Assembly (NCBI RefSeq): GCF_027887165.1
Contig: NC_077228.1
Span: forward strand, 428,845,957 to 428,909,956
Direction of reading: 5' to 3'
Source of the DNA: Monodelphis domestica
Taxonomy: Eukaryota; Chordata; Mammalia; Didelphimorphia; Didelphidae
Length of the DNA: 64,000 nt
The translations under genes were made by a program, and so were the position numbers. How positions within the stretch are numbered: the stretch's first letter is position 1; each line of letters begins with the position of its first letter. Shown piece by piece: positions 25,330 to 34,692 of the stretch. A model generated the notes under the pieces. The model was not told the DNA's origin and did not search any database. It saw only the letters and a program-made list of their open reading frames with translations.

Positions 25330-26100
25330 AAAGTGAGATTATTATTCTAATACTTTATGACTATACCTAAAATCCTAAACTTACCTAAAATTTCTAAAAA
25401 CCATACTCTGTGTTCAAGGACAGGTTCTTCTTGCCTGGCTAGGCCAGGTCTAACTAATTACACTGCCTATCTAGAAATTAATTCACTAGCTAACTACCTA
25501 AGCTAATAAATAAACAACTCCCAACTATGAACTCCTTAAATCCGTTTCTCTCCTTAAATCTGTTTCTCTTTCCCAACTATCAGTCGTAAAACTGTCAGAA
25601 GTGACTCTTGGCTGAGAGACCCTGCTCTCCCCAAGCTCCGAGGGAGCTCGAATCAACTGTCCCTTTCTTATATATCTTGTCTCCTAGGTAATGGAATCTT
25701 CAGCTCTAGCTAACTCTTTTCTCAGCTATGCTCTTACTTTAAAAAATCTTTTGCTCTTAAAGAGACAGAGGGAGATTAAGAAACTTCCTTTAACATGCCA
25801 CCACTTATAGGAGAATTACTGATCCACAGAAGAAGCCCCAAGGTGGAGTCTGTCTGTTTAAAGATCCATTGAGTCACTGGTTCTTCCTGTTCAGAGGCTA
25901 GTTATATTACTTTGTTATCTGCTGCACTGAAGCACATGTGATCTATCAGAAGCAACCAGGGATTTCATCATTCCCCAAGTGCTTAAGCACTAAGCTACTA
26001 CATTCTGTCTGAAGCAGAGAAGGCACATATCTTGCTCAACTTCCAGTTATACCTGAAAGGAAGGTATACTCCTCTCCCATTAAAAGCTATTTGTTTTTCA
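25330..26100 (+). mobile_element. LTR-like stretch (low confidence)
   Basis: 'ctctccccaagctccgaggg', then 'tcttatatatcttgtctcct' and an upstream series of 'actagctaactacctaagctaataaataaac' motifs have the texture of a degenerate retroviral LTR. A near-exact 'ccttaaatc(c/t)gtttctct' tandem lies at 25534-25570. No paired LTR or internal region is visible. Boundaries are guesses. Confidence 0.3.
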
Positions 26101-26326
26101 GTTAAGGAAGGATGAGAGAAACTTTCCTGAAAGGCTTGATTGGAATTTGGAATTTCAATTTAGACTTTCCTTGTCCCCAGAAGCAATGAATTCTGGCAAA
26201 GGATTTGCCTTCATATACAACTGATGTGGTACAAATGGAAGTCAAAAGAATGGTTTATGTATTAACTAAGTCAAAGAATCTGACACTGGTCTGATCATGA
26301 CAATCCATTTTCTGTTTAGAGTAACT

Positions 26327-26528
26327 CCAGAGCAGCTTGGTGACTCAGTGAATAGAGCACCAGATCTGGAGAAGGGAGGACCTGGGTTCAAATTTGACCT
26401 AAGATACTTCCTAGCTATTTGACCCTGGGCAAGTCATTTAACTCCATTTGCCTAGGCTTTACCACTCTTCGGCCTTGGAACCAATACTTAGTATTGATTC
26501 TAAGACAGAAGGTAAAGGTTAAAAAGAG
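26327..26528 (+). mobile_element. MAR1-like tRNA SINE, full length
   Basis: Head 'agcagcttggtgactcagtg', B-box-like 'gggttcaaatttgac', 'gaccctgggcaagtcattta', tail 'ccttggaaccaatacttagt' and 'tctaagacagaaggtaaagg'. Confidence 0.92.
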
Positions 26529-27138
26529 GGAGAGTAAATGTTTCCCAATTAAAAATAAATGATGCAAAAGTACAAAGAACAAGTTTGGACCTCAATAATG
26601 TTATTTGAGAAGATATTTCTACTCCATCCCTGTCCCTAGTCCTTCACAGTGATGAGGGGTCTGTGGGTCTAACATCGCATATATTGACATATTTTTTGTA
26701 TGTATTGATCCGTTTTTACTGGGTTTTTCTCTTCTTTAAAAAAAAATCTTTGCTGTAAGGAATGTTGCTCTGGGAGGAAAAAGATGGAGGGATATGCTGA
26801 AAAGTTCAGATGATATAAAAACAGAAGATGTAAATTAAAATTTATCTTATTAAGTCTCCAAGAAAATACCTTTTACATTTACAAGCACTTGCAATAAAAA
26901 TACTTTTCTTCTTTGGTATGTTACCCAAACTAAAATGATTAGAGCATCTGGAGGAATGAAGGAGAGAAATGACTCAGTAGTAATCTTAAATTCTCACCAG
27001 CTTCTGTGTAGAGATACTAGCCCACTTTGTTCATCTCAATGGTAACTCTAAGGATTGTGCAGAACCTGAGGATGCCAGTAAGCCCCTCCTAAACTAGAGA
27101 ATAGCACATATCCAAATTATGAAAACCTAGATTCTAAT
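26529..27138. other. No recognisable feature
   Basis: No element or gene signal was recognised. Confidence 0.4.
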
Positions 27139-27320
27139 CTTTTTTTTTAAGCCTTTACTTCCCATCCTAGTAACAACTCAAAGCTAAGGGCTAGGCAATG
27201 AGGGTCAAGTGACTTGCCTAGGACCACACAACTACAAAGTATCTGAGGTCACATTTGAACCCAGGTCCTCCTAACTTCAGGCCTGGTACTCTTCAGGCTA
27301 CTGCACCACCTACCTGCCCC
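27139..27320 (-). mobile_element. MAR1-like tRNA SINE
   Basis: Complement order from a T-run and 'gcctttacttcccatcctag' to 'gagggtcaagtgacttgcct' and 'ctactgcaccacctacctg'. Similar 'acctagat' strings just outside both ends suggest a short target-site duplication. Confidence 0.88.
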
Positions 27321-27716
27321 AAGGACCTAGATGCTTAAAAGATAAATTCATAAAGGATAGTTTGAAGAGGATAGTGGAAATAGACAAGTATTAAAGAGAC
27401 CAACTAGAAGGCCTTTATAAATCTCCTCTAAATATTCATTTCTCTTCTCTTCCTAGCAACTCAGAACCTTCAAAGTCCCAATTGGCTGAAGGAGGTGGTA
27501 TATTTAAGGACGGAATAAGGGGAGTGAAAGAGGAAGGTGTGGGTAAGGTTTGAGAGGACTAGCCATTGCAGTTCCCTTTTTCCCCACTTAGAATTAAAGG
27601 GTAGATGGAGAATGTACAGGGGTCCCTGTGCATTACATTGCTACTATAATTTCCCTTTAAGAAAATTATTTAATTAGACTTGGACAACCATCCCATTTCC
27701 CAGCCTAACACACATA

Positions 27717-28355
27717 ATTCAATTCAACATTTATTAAATACTGCATACAGAAAGATATTTGCGATTGAATCAAACTAGGCTTGGAGGAGAGACAAATTTT
27801 AGATAAAATACACTTTCTACCCTTCTTGAAGTTTACATTAGTAGTCAGTAAACCTTTATTAGATATGCCCTATGTGCCAGGCACTGTGCTAAGTGCTACA
27901 AATACAAAGACAAAAAAAAGAGAAAAGCAAAAGGTATTCCCACTCTGAGTCTAATAAGAGAGACAATATGCAAATACTATGCCCAAACAAGTTATATGCA
28001 GGATAAATTGGAGATAATGAATAAAGGAAAAGCATTTCAATTAAAAGGGGTTGCGGAAAAGCTTCCTGTAGAAGATGAGATTTTAGTGAGCCAAGAAAGC
28101 TAGTGGAGAGAAATGAGAAGGGAGAGCATTCCAGTCTTATATTTTATTGGGGAAATGAGACATGCATAATTATAATTATAATAAAAGCTAATCACTAGTA
28201 ATGCACCAGAAAGTTTTAAGTAAAGTTTTATGTAAGGTCCTAGGGAGTAGGGAGAATATCATTATGTACAGAAGGGATCAGAAAAAATTTCATGGAAGAG
28301 ATGATATTTAAATTGGGTTTTAAAGGCTAGATAAAGCATTCCATAGGTGGACAGA
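27717..28355 (-). mobile_element. L2 LINE 3' regions, two or three tandem or nested pieces
   Basis: Two separate L2 3' ends in complement ('caacatttattaaatactgc' at 27725; 'agtaaacctttattagatat' at 27848 with 'gtgccaggcactgtgctaag'). They are followed by the L2 segment 'aaaagcttcctgtagaagat' to 'agggagagcattccag'. Another diverged L2-like piece spans 28150-28355. Confidence 0.8.
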
Positions 28356-28815
28356 TGAGAAGAGGTGCACGTGACTTCATATTTCATTTTCAATCAGGTA
28401 CTGAGCTTGTTTTTGACTCCACAAATATCGTGCTTCCCTAGATTAAGCTCATCACCTGAAATCTCAACATTTTAGAGACTGATCCCAGCTTTGATATTCA
28501 ACACCTTCTCTGCATACTCAGCTGCTTCTGTACCTGATGGGAGGACTGGATAACAAAGCAAAAAACTTCCTAAAGTCTTCCTTTACAGATGGCTCAGAAC
28601 TTTGCAGTTAAACACTTCATCTGCTATGCTTGGTTTTAACACCATGAATATACCATTTCTAATCCTTTTCTGCTTCTTTTGAATACTGTCTTCCCCAATT
28701 TGACTGTAAGTTCTGTGAGGGTAAGGACTATCTTTCTTTTTCATATTTGTATCTTCAGGGCTTAGAGTGTCTGGCACATAGAAAATACCGAATAAATGTT
28801 TTTTGAATGACTACA
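28356..28815 (+). mobile_element. L2/L3-type LINE 3' end
   Basis: The last 130 bases ('ctgtaagttctgtgagggta', 'tcttcagggcttagagtgtc', 'ataaatgttttttgaatga') are a clear LINE 3' end. The 300 bases before it are probably the same element but very diverged. Confidence 0.6.
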
Positions 28816-28957
28816 TGTATATGAGAGAAACAAAAGGAGCATAGGCAATTAAATAGGGTGGTTGTTGTTTTTTGTTTGTTTTTTCAGCTCTGGAGGAAGT
28901 AATCTTTGCCAAGTATTTGAATAAAATACCCTAACAATTCACTTTAACAATGTTGTT

Positions 28958-29610
28958 TCCACCTTAAAAATATCTCTTAAATATATCTATCACCTTCTCT
29001 CCACTCACAGACAGCTACAACTCCAGTTCAAGCTCTCATCACTTCTCCCCTAGACTATTATGGCCTTTTAGCCAACCTCCTGCCTCAGATTTCTCTCCAC
29101 TGCAATCCACCTCCAGGATTCTTATATTTTACTAGTCTCATACACTATATAATCCAGATATACTAGTCTACATGCAGTTCCTCAAACAAGATACTCCATC
29201 TACCTTCTTGTCTTTGTATTGGTTGCATCAAAGTCTAGAATCTCTGTCTTCTTACCTCTGTCTGCCTTTTGATTTCCCTGGCTTCCTTCAAGACTCAGAT
29301 CAAATTCTACCTTTTATAGGTGGCCTCTTCTGGTGTTTTTTATATCTTTCCTCCCAGCCCTACTTCCCTCTACAATTACTACTATGATATATTCTCTATT
29401 TCATAGTTGTTTGCATGTTAACCCTAAATCCTTTCCTGGTCTTCTCTACTGCTAATGTTGTCCTCTTTCTCTACACATATCTTGTATGTACCTAAATTAT
29501 TCACATGCTATTTCCATCATTAGAATGATGATCTGTGAGATCAAAAACTGTATCTTATTTTTTTTTTGCTTTTCTTTGTATACTTAGTACTTACTGGGGA
29601 GTGTATATTT
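28958..29610 (+). mobile_element. L2 LINE 3' region
   Basis: Sense L2: 'actttcttcccctagactattatggc'-like segment near 29041-29065, 'tgcctcagatttctctccac', 'ctggcttccttcaagactca' and the terminal 'gtatacttagtacttactgg'. Overlapping short frames are remnants of L2 sequence and not genes. Confidence 0.8.
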
Positions 29611-29664
29611 TCTAAAACTTGGAAAATGGTTAATTTTTTTAAAGCTGGTTGAGTTGAACTGAAT

Positions 29665-29785
29665 TGCAAATGGAGAAATCAAAGGATTTCAGTTTAAGTA
29701 AAGTCACTTGCTAAGGTCACCTAGAAATTTGTGGCAAAGGAAGGAAGCCCTAACTTCCCAAAACCGTTCTATAACTTCCCTTATC
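29665..29785 (-). mobile_element. MIR-type fragment
   Basis: 'caaatggagaaatcaaagga' and 'gtcacttgctaaggtcacct' resemble a diverged MIR complement. Confidence 0.45.
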
Positions 29786-29997
29786 AAATCTCTATTCTCT
29801 TGTTAAATTCTGCAATAGTGGGCAAATGGACATTGTACTAATATGTCTCCATTCTGAGGGTGAGGGAACTTTATAAACTATAAGGTCCTCAATTTGGATG
29901 CAGGGGTATAATCCTAACAGTATACTCTTAGAGCCATCCATAGACTAGATGCATTAAATTGAAATTAATTAAATAATTTCAATGCAACAACAAACAG

Positions 29998-30275
29998 CAA
30001 ACATTTATATAGCACTATGCTAAATGGTGATGTTTAATCATTTCAGTCATGTTCAATTCTCTGTGACCCCATTTAGGGTTTTCTTGGCAAAGATATTACA
30101 GTGGCTTGCCATTTCCTTCTCCACCTCATTTTACAGATAAGGAAACTGAGACAAATAGAGTTAAGTGACTTGCCCAGGGTCACATAGCTAGGAAGTATCT
30201 GAGGTCAGATTTGAACTCAGATCTTCCTGACTCCACTTGAGGCACTCTATATCCAATGTGCCACCTACCTGTCCT
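29998..30275 (-). mobile_element. SINE with RTE/BovB-like 3' tail
   Basis: In the minus orientation this is a tRNA/MIR-type SINE ('gccacctacctgtcc' head complement, 'acttgcccagggtcacatag', 'aaggaaactgagacaaatag'). Its 3' end on the + strand reads 'cagtcatgttcaattctctg' and 'tgaccccatttagggttttc'. That tail resembles the reverse complement of the RTE copy's terminus at 3476-3510, which implies mobilisation by RTE machinery. Confidence 0.88.
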
Positions 30276-30639
30276 ATGTTAGGTATCGGGGATAAAAATA
30301 AAATTTAAAAAGGACTTCAAGGACCCTTCTGCTTCTCAAGTTTATTTTAACACATTCCCACCCTCAATTAATTTGTAATCTAATAACAGAAACAAGATAG
30401 TATGCAACTATGTTCAAGCTAGACTAGAACAAATGCAAAAGAAAGACAAATAAAAAGCTATAGGAAATTTGAGGAAGAGATCATTTAAGAACAGTAATCT
30501 ATCAAACTGAGTAGTAGAGCTGAAAGTGTTAGCATCATATTCTGAGGTAATGGTGGCATTGAAAATAGAAAACAAGGAATATCTCCAAGACCATGAAGGT
30601 AGAACCGTCAGGACTCTAACATTACAGGCTTATCATAGG

Positions 30640-30808
30640 ACTGACTTGGAGTACCACTGATTCTTAGGAGTCATCTATTCCAACTTCCTTATTTTATGAA
30701 TGAGGAAATCCAGGCCTCAAGATGGGAAGTACATGCCCAAGGTCATATAGATAATAAATACCAGATCTGTATTACAAAGCAGGTCTTCTGATTCCAAATT
30801 CAGTGCAC
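30640..30808 (-). mobile_element. MIR/THER1-type SINE
   Basis: 'agtcatctattccaacttcc', 'tgaatgaggaaatccaggcc' and 'cccaaggtcatatagataat' read as MIR complement. Confidence 0.8.
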
Positions 30809-30815
30809 TTGACCC

Positions 30816-30840
30816 TATACTATACTATACTATACTATTA
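30816..30840. repeat. (CTATA)n pentanucleotide microsatellite
   Basis: About five uninterrupted ctata units. Confidence 0.9.
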
Positions 30841-30977
30841 CTAAGTCATCTTCCTTACCAGTTTTTGTAGAAAACTATTTTCATAGAAATATATTTCATC
30901 TTCTACAATAGGAAGGGGACCTTGTAATAGGAAGAGCTCTCAAATATGTGGTCTGCTTAACAAAGATCAATTTAATT

Positions 30978-31202
30978 ATTATCACTTAGGAGAAGCAAGG
31001 TAGCTCAGTGGATAGAGAGCCAGACCTATGGATGGATGGAGGTACTGAGTTCAAATGTGGCCTCAAATACTTCCTAGCTACGTTGATTCTGGACAAGTCA
31101 TTTAACCCCAACTGCTTAGCCTTTCATGCTCTTCTGCCTTGAAACTGATACTCAGTATTGAGTCAAAGACAGAAGCTAAAGATTTTTTAAAATTATCACT
31201 TA
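30978..31202 (+). mobile_element. MAR1-like tRNA SINE with 11-bp target-site duplication
   Basis: The SINE body at 30989-31191 starts 'ggagaagcaaggtagctcag' and ends 'agacagaagctaaagatttt'. Identical attatcactta lies at 30978-30988 and 31192-31202. A short 'gatggatgga' expansion sits in the head. Confidence 0.93.
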
Positions 31203-32379
31203 AAATTACTTTTATCAATCAGTTCCCTTCAAATTAATCATAGTTTTCCAGGGATCACCTGAGAAATTTGTTTTCATCAGTTTTCTAGTAGGTAAAACAA
31301 AAATATAAGGTCTTTATTTTTAAGGAAATTTCAATTTTCTTTATTCTCAAGATCACCACTAATGTCAGAAGTTGTACTATATCTGTGATGTCATTGGTAT
31401 AGGAAATTCCTAATGAGGAAACACTTTCTCTTCCAATGTACACCTATACCTAGAGTTTCCTGGAGCACTGAGATGGACTTGCCCAGTGTCATAAGGTCAA
31501 TAGGCCAACATATACCAGAGGCAAGATTTTCACTGAGTCTACCCGATTCTTTTGATTGGTCCTTCACCAACTATCACATGCTGCCTCTCAGGGTAGAAAT
31601 ATGTATAAAAAATTCCAACTCAAAAGAAAGATACTGAGAATTTTTTAATGCATTAAAATGTGTTCAGGACCTAAATTAGGAGGCATTAAATAGGATTTCA
31701 CACCCATAGTGCCTGCCACATAGTAGGTTCTTAATATGATAGGCTTGTTGATTTGACTTAATTTACTTTTTTAGTATATTTTAAGAGTAGGAAAGAAAAA
31801 ATCCCACAACTTTAAAGACAACATCCAATATTAAAATCCTCAATTAAGCTATCATAATCATACTATAATTACAGGGAAGAAAATAATCTTGTCTTTCAGA
31901 ACTATTAGAGAGGGAATCATTAAGAAGTTTTTGAAGGAAGAACTGGTTTTGGATCTGGAGATTTTTGATAGGAGTACATCACTACAGTCCTGTTTTGGAA
32001 TTTTGTCAAACCACTGTAATTTCAAATAAATACCCCACATATTTTTGAGTGATAGTTAATTTGTTGAAGGAAATTAATAATTTTTAAGGAAATAAGAAAG
32101 GCATGAATTATGCCCCACTCATACCTCACAACAACATTTAAATGTTTTTTTGGCTCTACTCCTGGGATTTCTAGGAATGGTCAAGTAAAAAAAAAAAAGA
32201 CCCAGCAACATAAACATATTCAGATTAGGATTTTTAAAGCTTGAAACACTAAGTATTCAATTCTTTTTCTTGAAACTGTGACTTTGGGGTAGATCCAAGG
32301 TCAGTAAACTAGGTCCTCTCACTTAAAATTTCCTAGACTGCCAAAAAAAAATAATAATAATTTGCTGTGACATGCCCCT
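31203..32379. other. Mostly unrecognised; minor MIR and L2 tails
   Basis: A weak MIR-type complement lies at 31440-31590 ('gacttgcccagtgtcataag') and an L2-type end at 31705-31760 ('gtgcctgccacatagtaggt'). A pure A-run lies at 32188-32199. No gene was seen. Confidence 0.4.
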
Positions 32380-33080
32380 GTTATGCCTTGTTCCTTCAGA
32401 ACCAGTAGAAAGCTTCATCCTCTTCCTGCTGATCAGAGGGGGTTGGGTCCTCTGTCCCACCATTTAATCTGGATATCTAGCATCCCAAACAACCGCAAGG
32501 CATCATTTTCCACCCCCTCCATGGTTGGTTGTCACTTGCTCCCACACAGCAACCCAAGTTGGAAGGAGGGAACAGCAGCAGCAGTTTCAGCATCTCGTAT
32601 TCCTTCCTTTACACTCTTCTCCCTCCTCCCCCTCCCCCTCTTCTCATTGCCTAAGGCAGAGGACTGTGAGGCAGAGGAGTTCAGAGAAGTAGTAACAACG
32701 GCATCTCCCCTTCTACTAGGGCTTCCTATGTCCCTTCCCCCTCCTTCCTTGCTTGGCATCTGTACTAGAGATGAAGGGGGGCGGGGGTTGGGGTAGTAAA
32801 AGACTGAGAGAGACACAGAAAGAAAGAGTACTCTAAAGGGTATCTCTGGTGCTCAGCTCTCTAACCTCCACTTAGTTGCTCCATCACTTAGTTCTTCTTA
32901 ATAACCAGACAAACTCCTCTGTGGTGTGGGGAAATGGAGATGAAAGTGGGGTGGAGAGGTCTCTTTCTCTCTAATTTAAATCGGACTCCGGCTGTGCTGT
33001 TTTCATTGTGTCCCCTTAGTTATGGGGTGAGGGCTTGTCCTGAAGTCACTTTCTCCCCTTAAACTAGGTAGACGTGAGTA
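32380..33080. promoter_or_regulatory. GC-rising upstream flank of CpG-island promoter
   Basis: GC content climbs, with pyrimidine-rich blocks on the + strand ('ctccctcctccccctccccc' near 32618) and 'agcagcagcag' near 32573. Open frames on both strands here are low-complexity. It may hold upstream regulatory sequence or the start of a divergent transcript. Nothing in it proves either. Confidence 0.35.
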
Positions 33081-33083
33081 TGC

Positions 33084-33640
<557 letters not shown>

Positions 33641-33773
33641 TCCCTCTTTCGCCGGACCCTAACATTCCGTAGGGTCAGCCCCCGCTTTCCCGGCTGGTCA
33701 GAGGGAGGGGAAAGGATTGGAGGGGTGTATATGTATGTGTGTGTATGTGGGAGGGGGTGCGGGGGAGCCGAAA

Positions 33774-33780
33774 TCTCGCG
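33774..33780 (+). promoter_or_regulatory. TCTCGCG core-promoter motif
   Basis: TCTCGCG followed by G, one base off the TCTCGCGA element common in TATA-less CpG-island promoters. It lies about 30 bp upstream of the YY1-type site. Confidence 0.45.
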
Positions 33781-33800
33781 GTATTTGCCCGCTGCTCAGG

Positions 33801-33811
33801 CCGCCATATTG
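33801..33811 (-). promoter_or_regulatory. YY1-type site
   Basis: CCGCCATATTG contains GCCATATT at 33803-33810, which is the AANATGGC core of YY1 on the minus strand. In TATA-less promoters such sites usually sit just downstream of the start site, so a start near 33790-33800 is inferred. Confidence 0.6.
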
Positions 33812-33871
33812 TGTGACAGTATTTTGGTTTGGACTCTGCTGGCGGAGAGAGTGAGAGCGAGCTAGAGTGCT

Positions 33872-33930
33872 GGGGGGGTGGGGGGAGGGCAGGAGCGTGA
33901 GCGGGGGGGTGGGGGAAGAGGGAGGGAGGG
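33872..33930 (+). promoter_or_regulatory. G-quadruplex-prone cluster in the leader
   Basis: Runs of 7, 6 and 3 Gs (33872-33889), then 7, 5, 3, 3 and 3 Gs (33903-33930), separated mostly by 1-4 base loops. On the sense strand, so both DNA and RNA quadruplexes are possible. Confidence 0.6.
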
Positions 33931-34000
33931 AGGCCGAGCAAGTCCGAGCTTTGCGGAGAGGATCGGGGAGCGGCGCCGCCACCCACCCCATAGCCTTCGA

Positions 34001-34001
<1 letters not shown>

Positions 34002-34034
<33 letters not shown>
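34002..34034 (+). repeat. (CTG)11 trinucleotide repeat
   Basis: Eleven perfect CTG units followed directly by CCGCCGGCGGG, within the presumed 5' UTR. Confidence 0.97.
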
Positions 34035-34036
<2 letters not shown>

Positions 34037-34179
34037 GCCGGCGGGACGACCCAGCCCGACCCCCTCCCCTTGTCTCCCCTCCCCCTCGGCCACGAGCAGC
34101 AGCGGCGGCGGCGGCAGCAGATTGGAGGGGGCTGAGCGGGGAGGGAGCGCTGAGGTGTCCCCCCTGCCGGGTGGAATAG

Positions 34180-34280
34180 GAGGCGGCGGCGGCGCTGGCG
34201 GCGGCCGTGGCGGAGGCGGCGGTGGCGGAGACTGAGACGGAGACCGCTGCTTTAGGGGGAGAGGCGGCGGCGGCGGCGGC
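34180..34280 (+). repeat. GGC-rich trinucleotide clusters
   Basis: Interrupted GGC units at 34180-34229 and (GGC)6 at 34263-34280, just before the donor. Confidence 0.9.
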
Positions 34281-34297
34281 CGCGGCGACTACGGCGA

Positions 34298-34306
34298 AGG
34301 GTAAGC
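34298..34306 (+). other. Splice donor, exon 1/intron 1
   Basis: AGG|GTAAGC with GT at 34301-34302, a near-consensus mammalian donor placed where the GGC-rich leader ends. Confidence 0.65.
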
Positions 34307-34670
34307 GGAACGCGTTGCCGGGCCTTTGCGGGGCTCCCCAGGATTCCTTCCCCCTTCTCTCCTCAGCTGCCCGCACCTCCCTCGGGCCCCGGCTGGCAGA
34401 AGCTTTCCCGAGCTCGGCAGGCCCGTGCGCCTGGAGCGCCTGCAGCTTCCTCTCACTTTCCCCTTCCACACCCCCTTCTCCCTCCTCCCCCCAAATCCCA
34501 CGGTGGCAAGGTGGAGAGGGGAGCGTCGAGCCCTCCGGGAGGGGGGGTTCCTCGGAGCCTAGCACTGGGGAGAGCCCCGAGGTGGGGGAGGGCTCCTCTG
34601 CTGCTGCCCCATTGCCCTCGATCCGCCCCTTAGCCGTGTGTGAAAGTGTCTCTGTGTGTGCTTAGTGATT

Positions 34671-34692
34671 GGGATGGGGGTGGGGGGTAGGG
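34671..34692 (+). promoter_or_regulatory. G-quadruplex-prone motif near intron start
   Basis: GGG, GGGGG, GGGGGG and GGG runs with 1-2 base loops, about 370 bp after the donor on the sense strand. Confidence 0.5.

Larger units (their letters stand above)
33790..34300 (+). other. Putative noncoding first exon (5' UTR) of an unidentified gene
   Basis: A GC-rich leader of about 500 nt runs from the YY1-type site to a consensus donor. No ATG occurs on the + strand between 33788 and 34300, so translation must start in a later exon outside what I can see. The exon contains G-runs (33872-33930), an uninterrupted (CTG)11 at 34002-34034, mixed CAG/CGG triplets at 34098-34122 and GGC clusters at 34180-34229 and 34263-34280. 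The start is approximate; the end is set by the donor. The large island, long leader and apparent intron of at least 29.7 kb suit a broadly expressed regulatory gene, but I do not recognise which. Alternatives are a lncRNA first exon, or an earlier donor inside the leader. Confidence 0.68.

Noticed and set aside
26327..26528. tRNA-like head of SINEs as a possible tRNA gene
   Set aside because: The B-box-like gggttcaaat element belongs to a MAR1-like SINE with its diagnostic tail. There is no complete cloverleaf.
30816..30840. (CTATA)n array as a CRISPR-like repeat
   Set aside because: A simple pentanucleotide microsatellite without spacers, in a vertebrate genome.
32383..32816. Frames of 137 (+) and 94 (-) codons upstream of the island
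   Set aside because: Pro/Ser-rich and Arg/Glu-rich translations of pyrimidine-rich DNA, overlapping on opposite strands.
33790..34300. Naming the gene from the leader sequence
   Set aside because: Several vertebrate genes have YY1-type, TATA-less promoters with GGC/CTG-rich leaders. I could not match the core unambiguously from memory, so no symbol is given.
33675..34665. Several long frames across the CpG island, including a 296-codon minus-strand frame with poly-Ala, poly-Ser and poly-Gln
   Set aside because: GC-rich triplet repeats give stop-poor frames in all phases. The runs come from CTG/GGC repeats, no domain is visible, and the strand disagrees with the splice donor.
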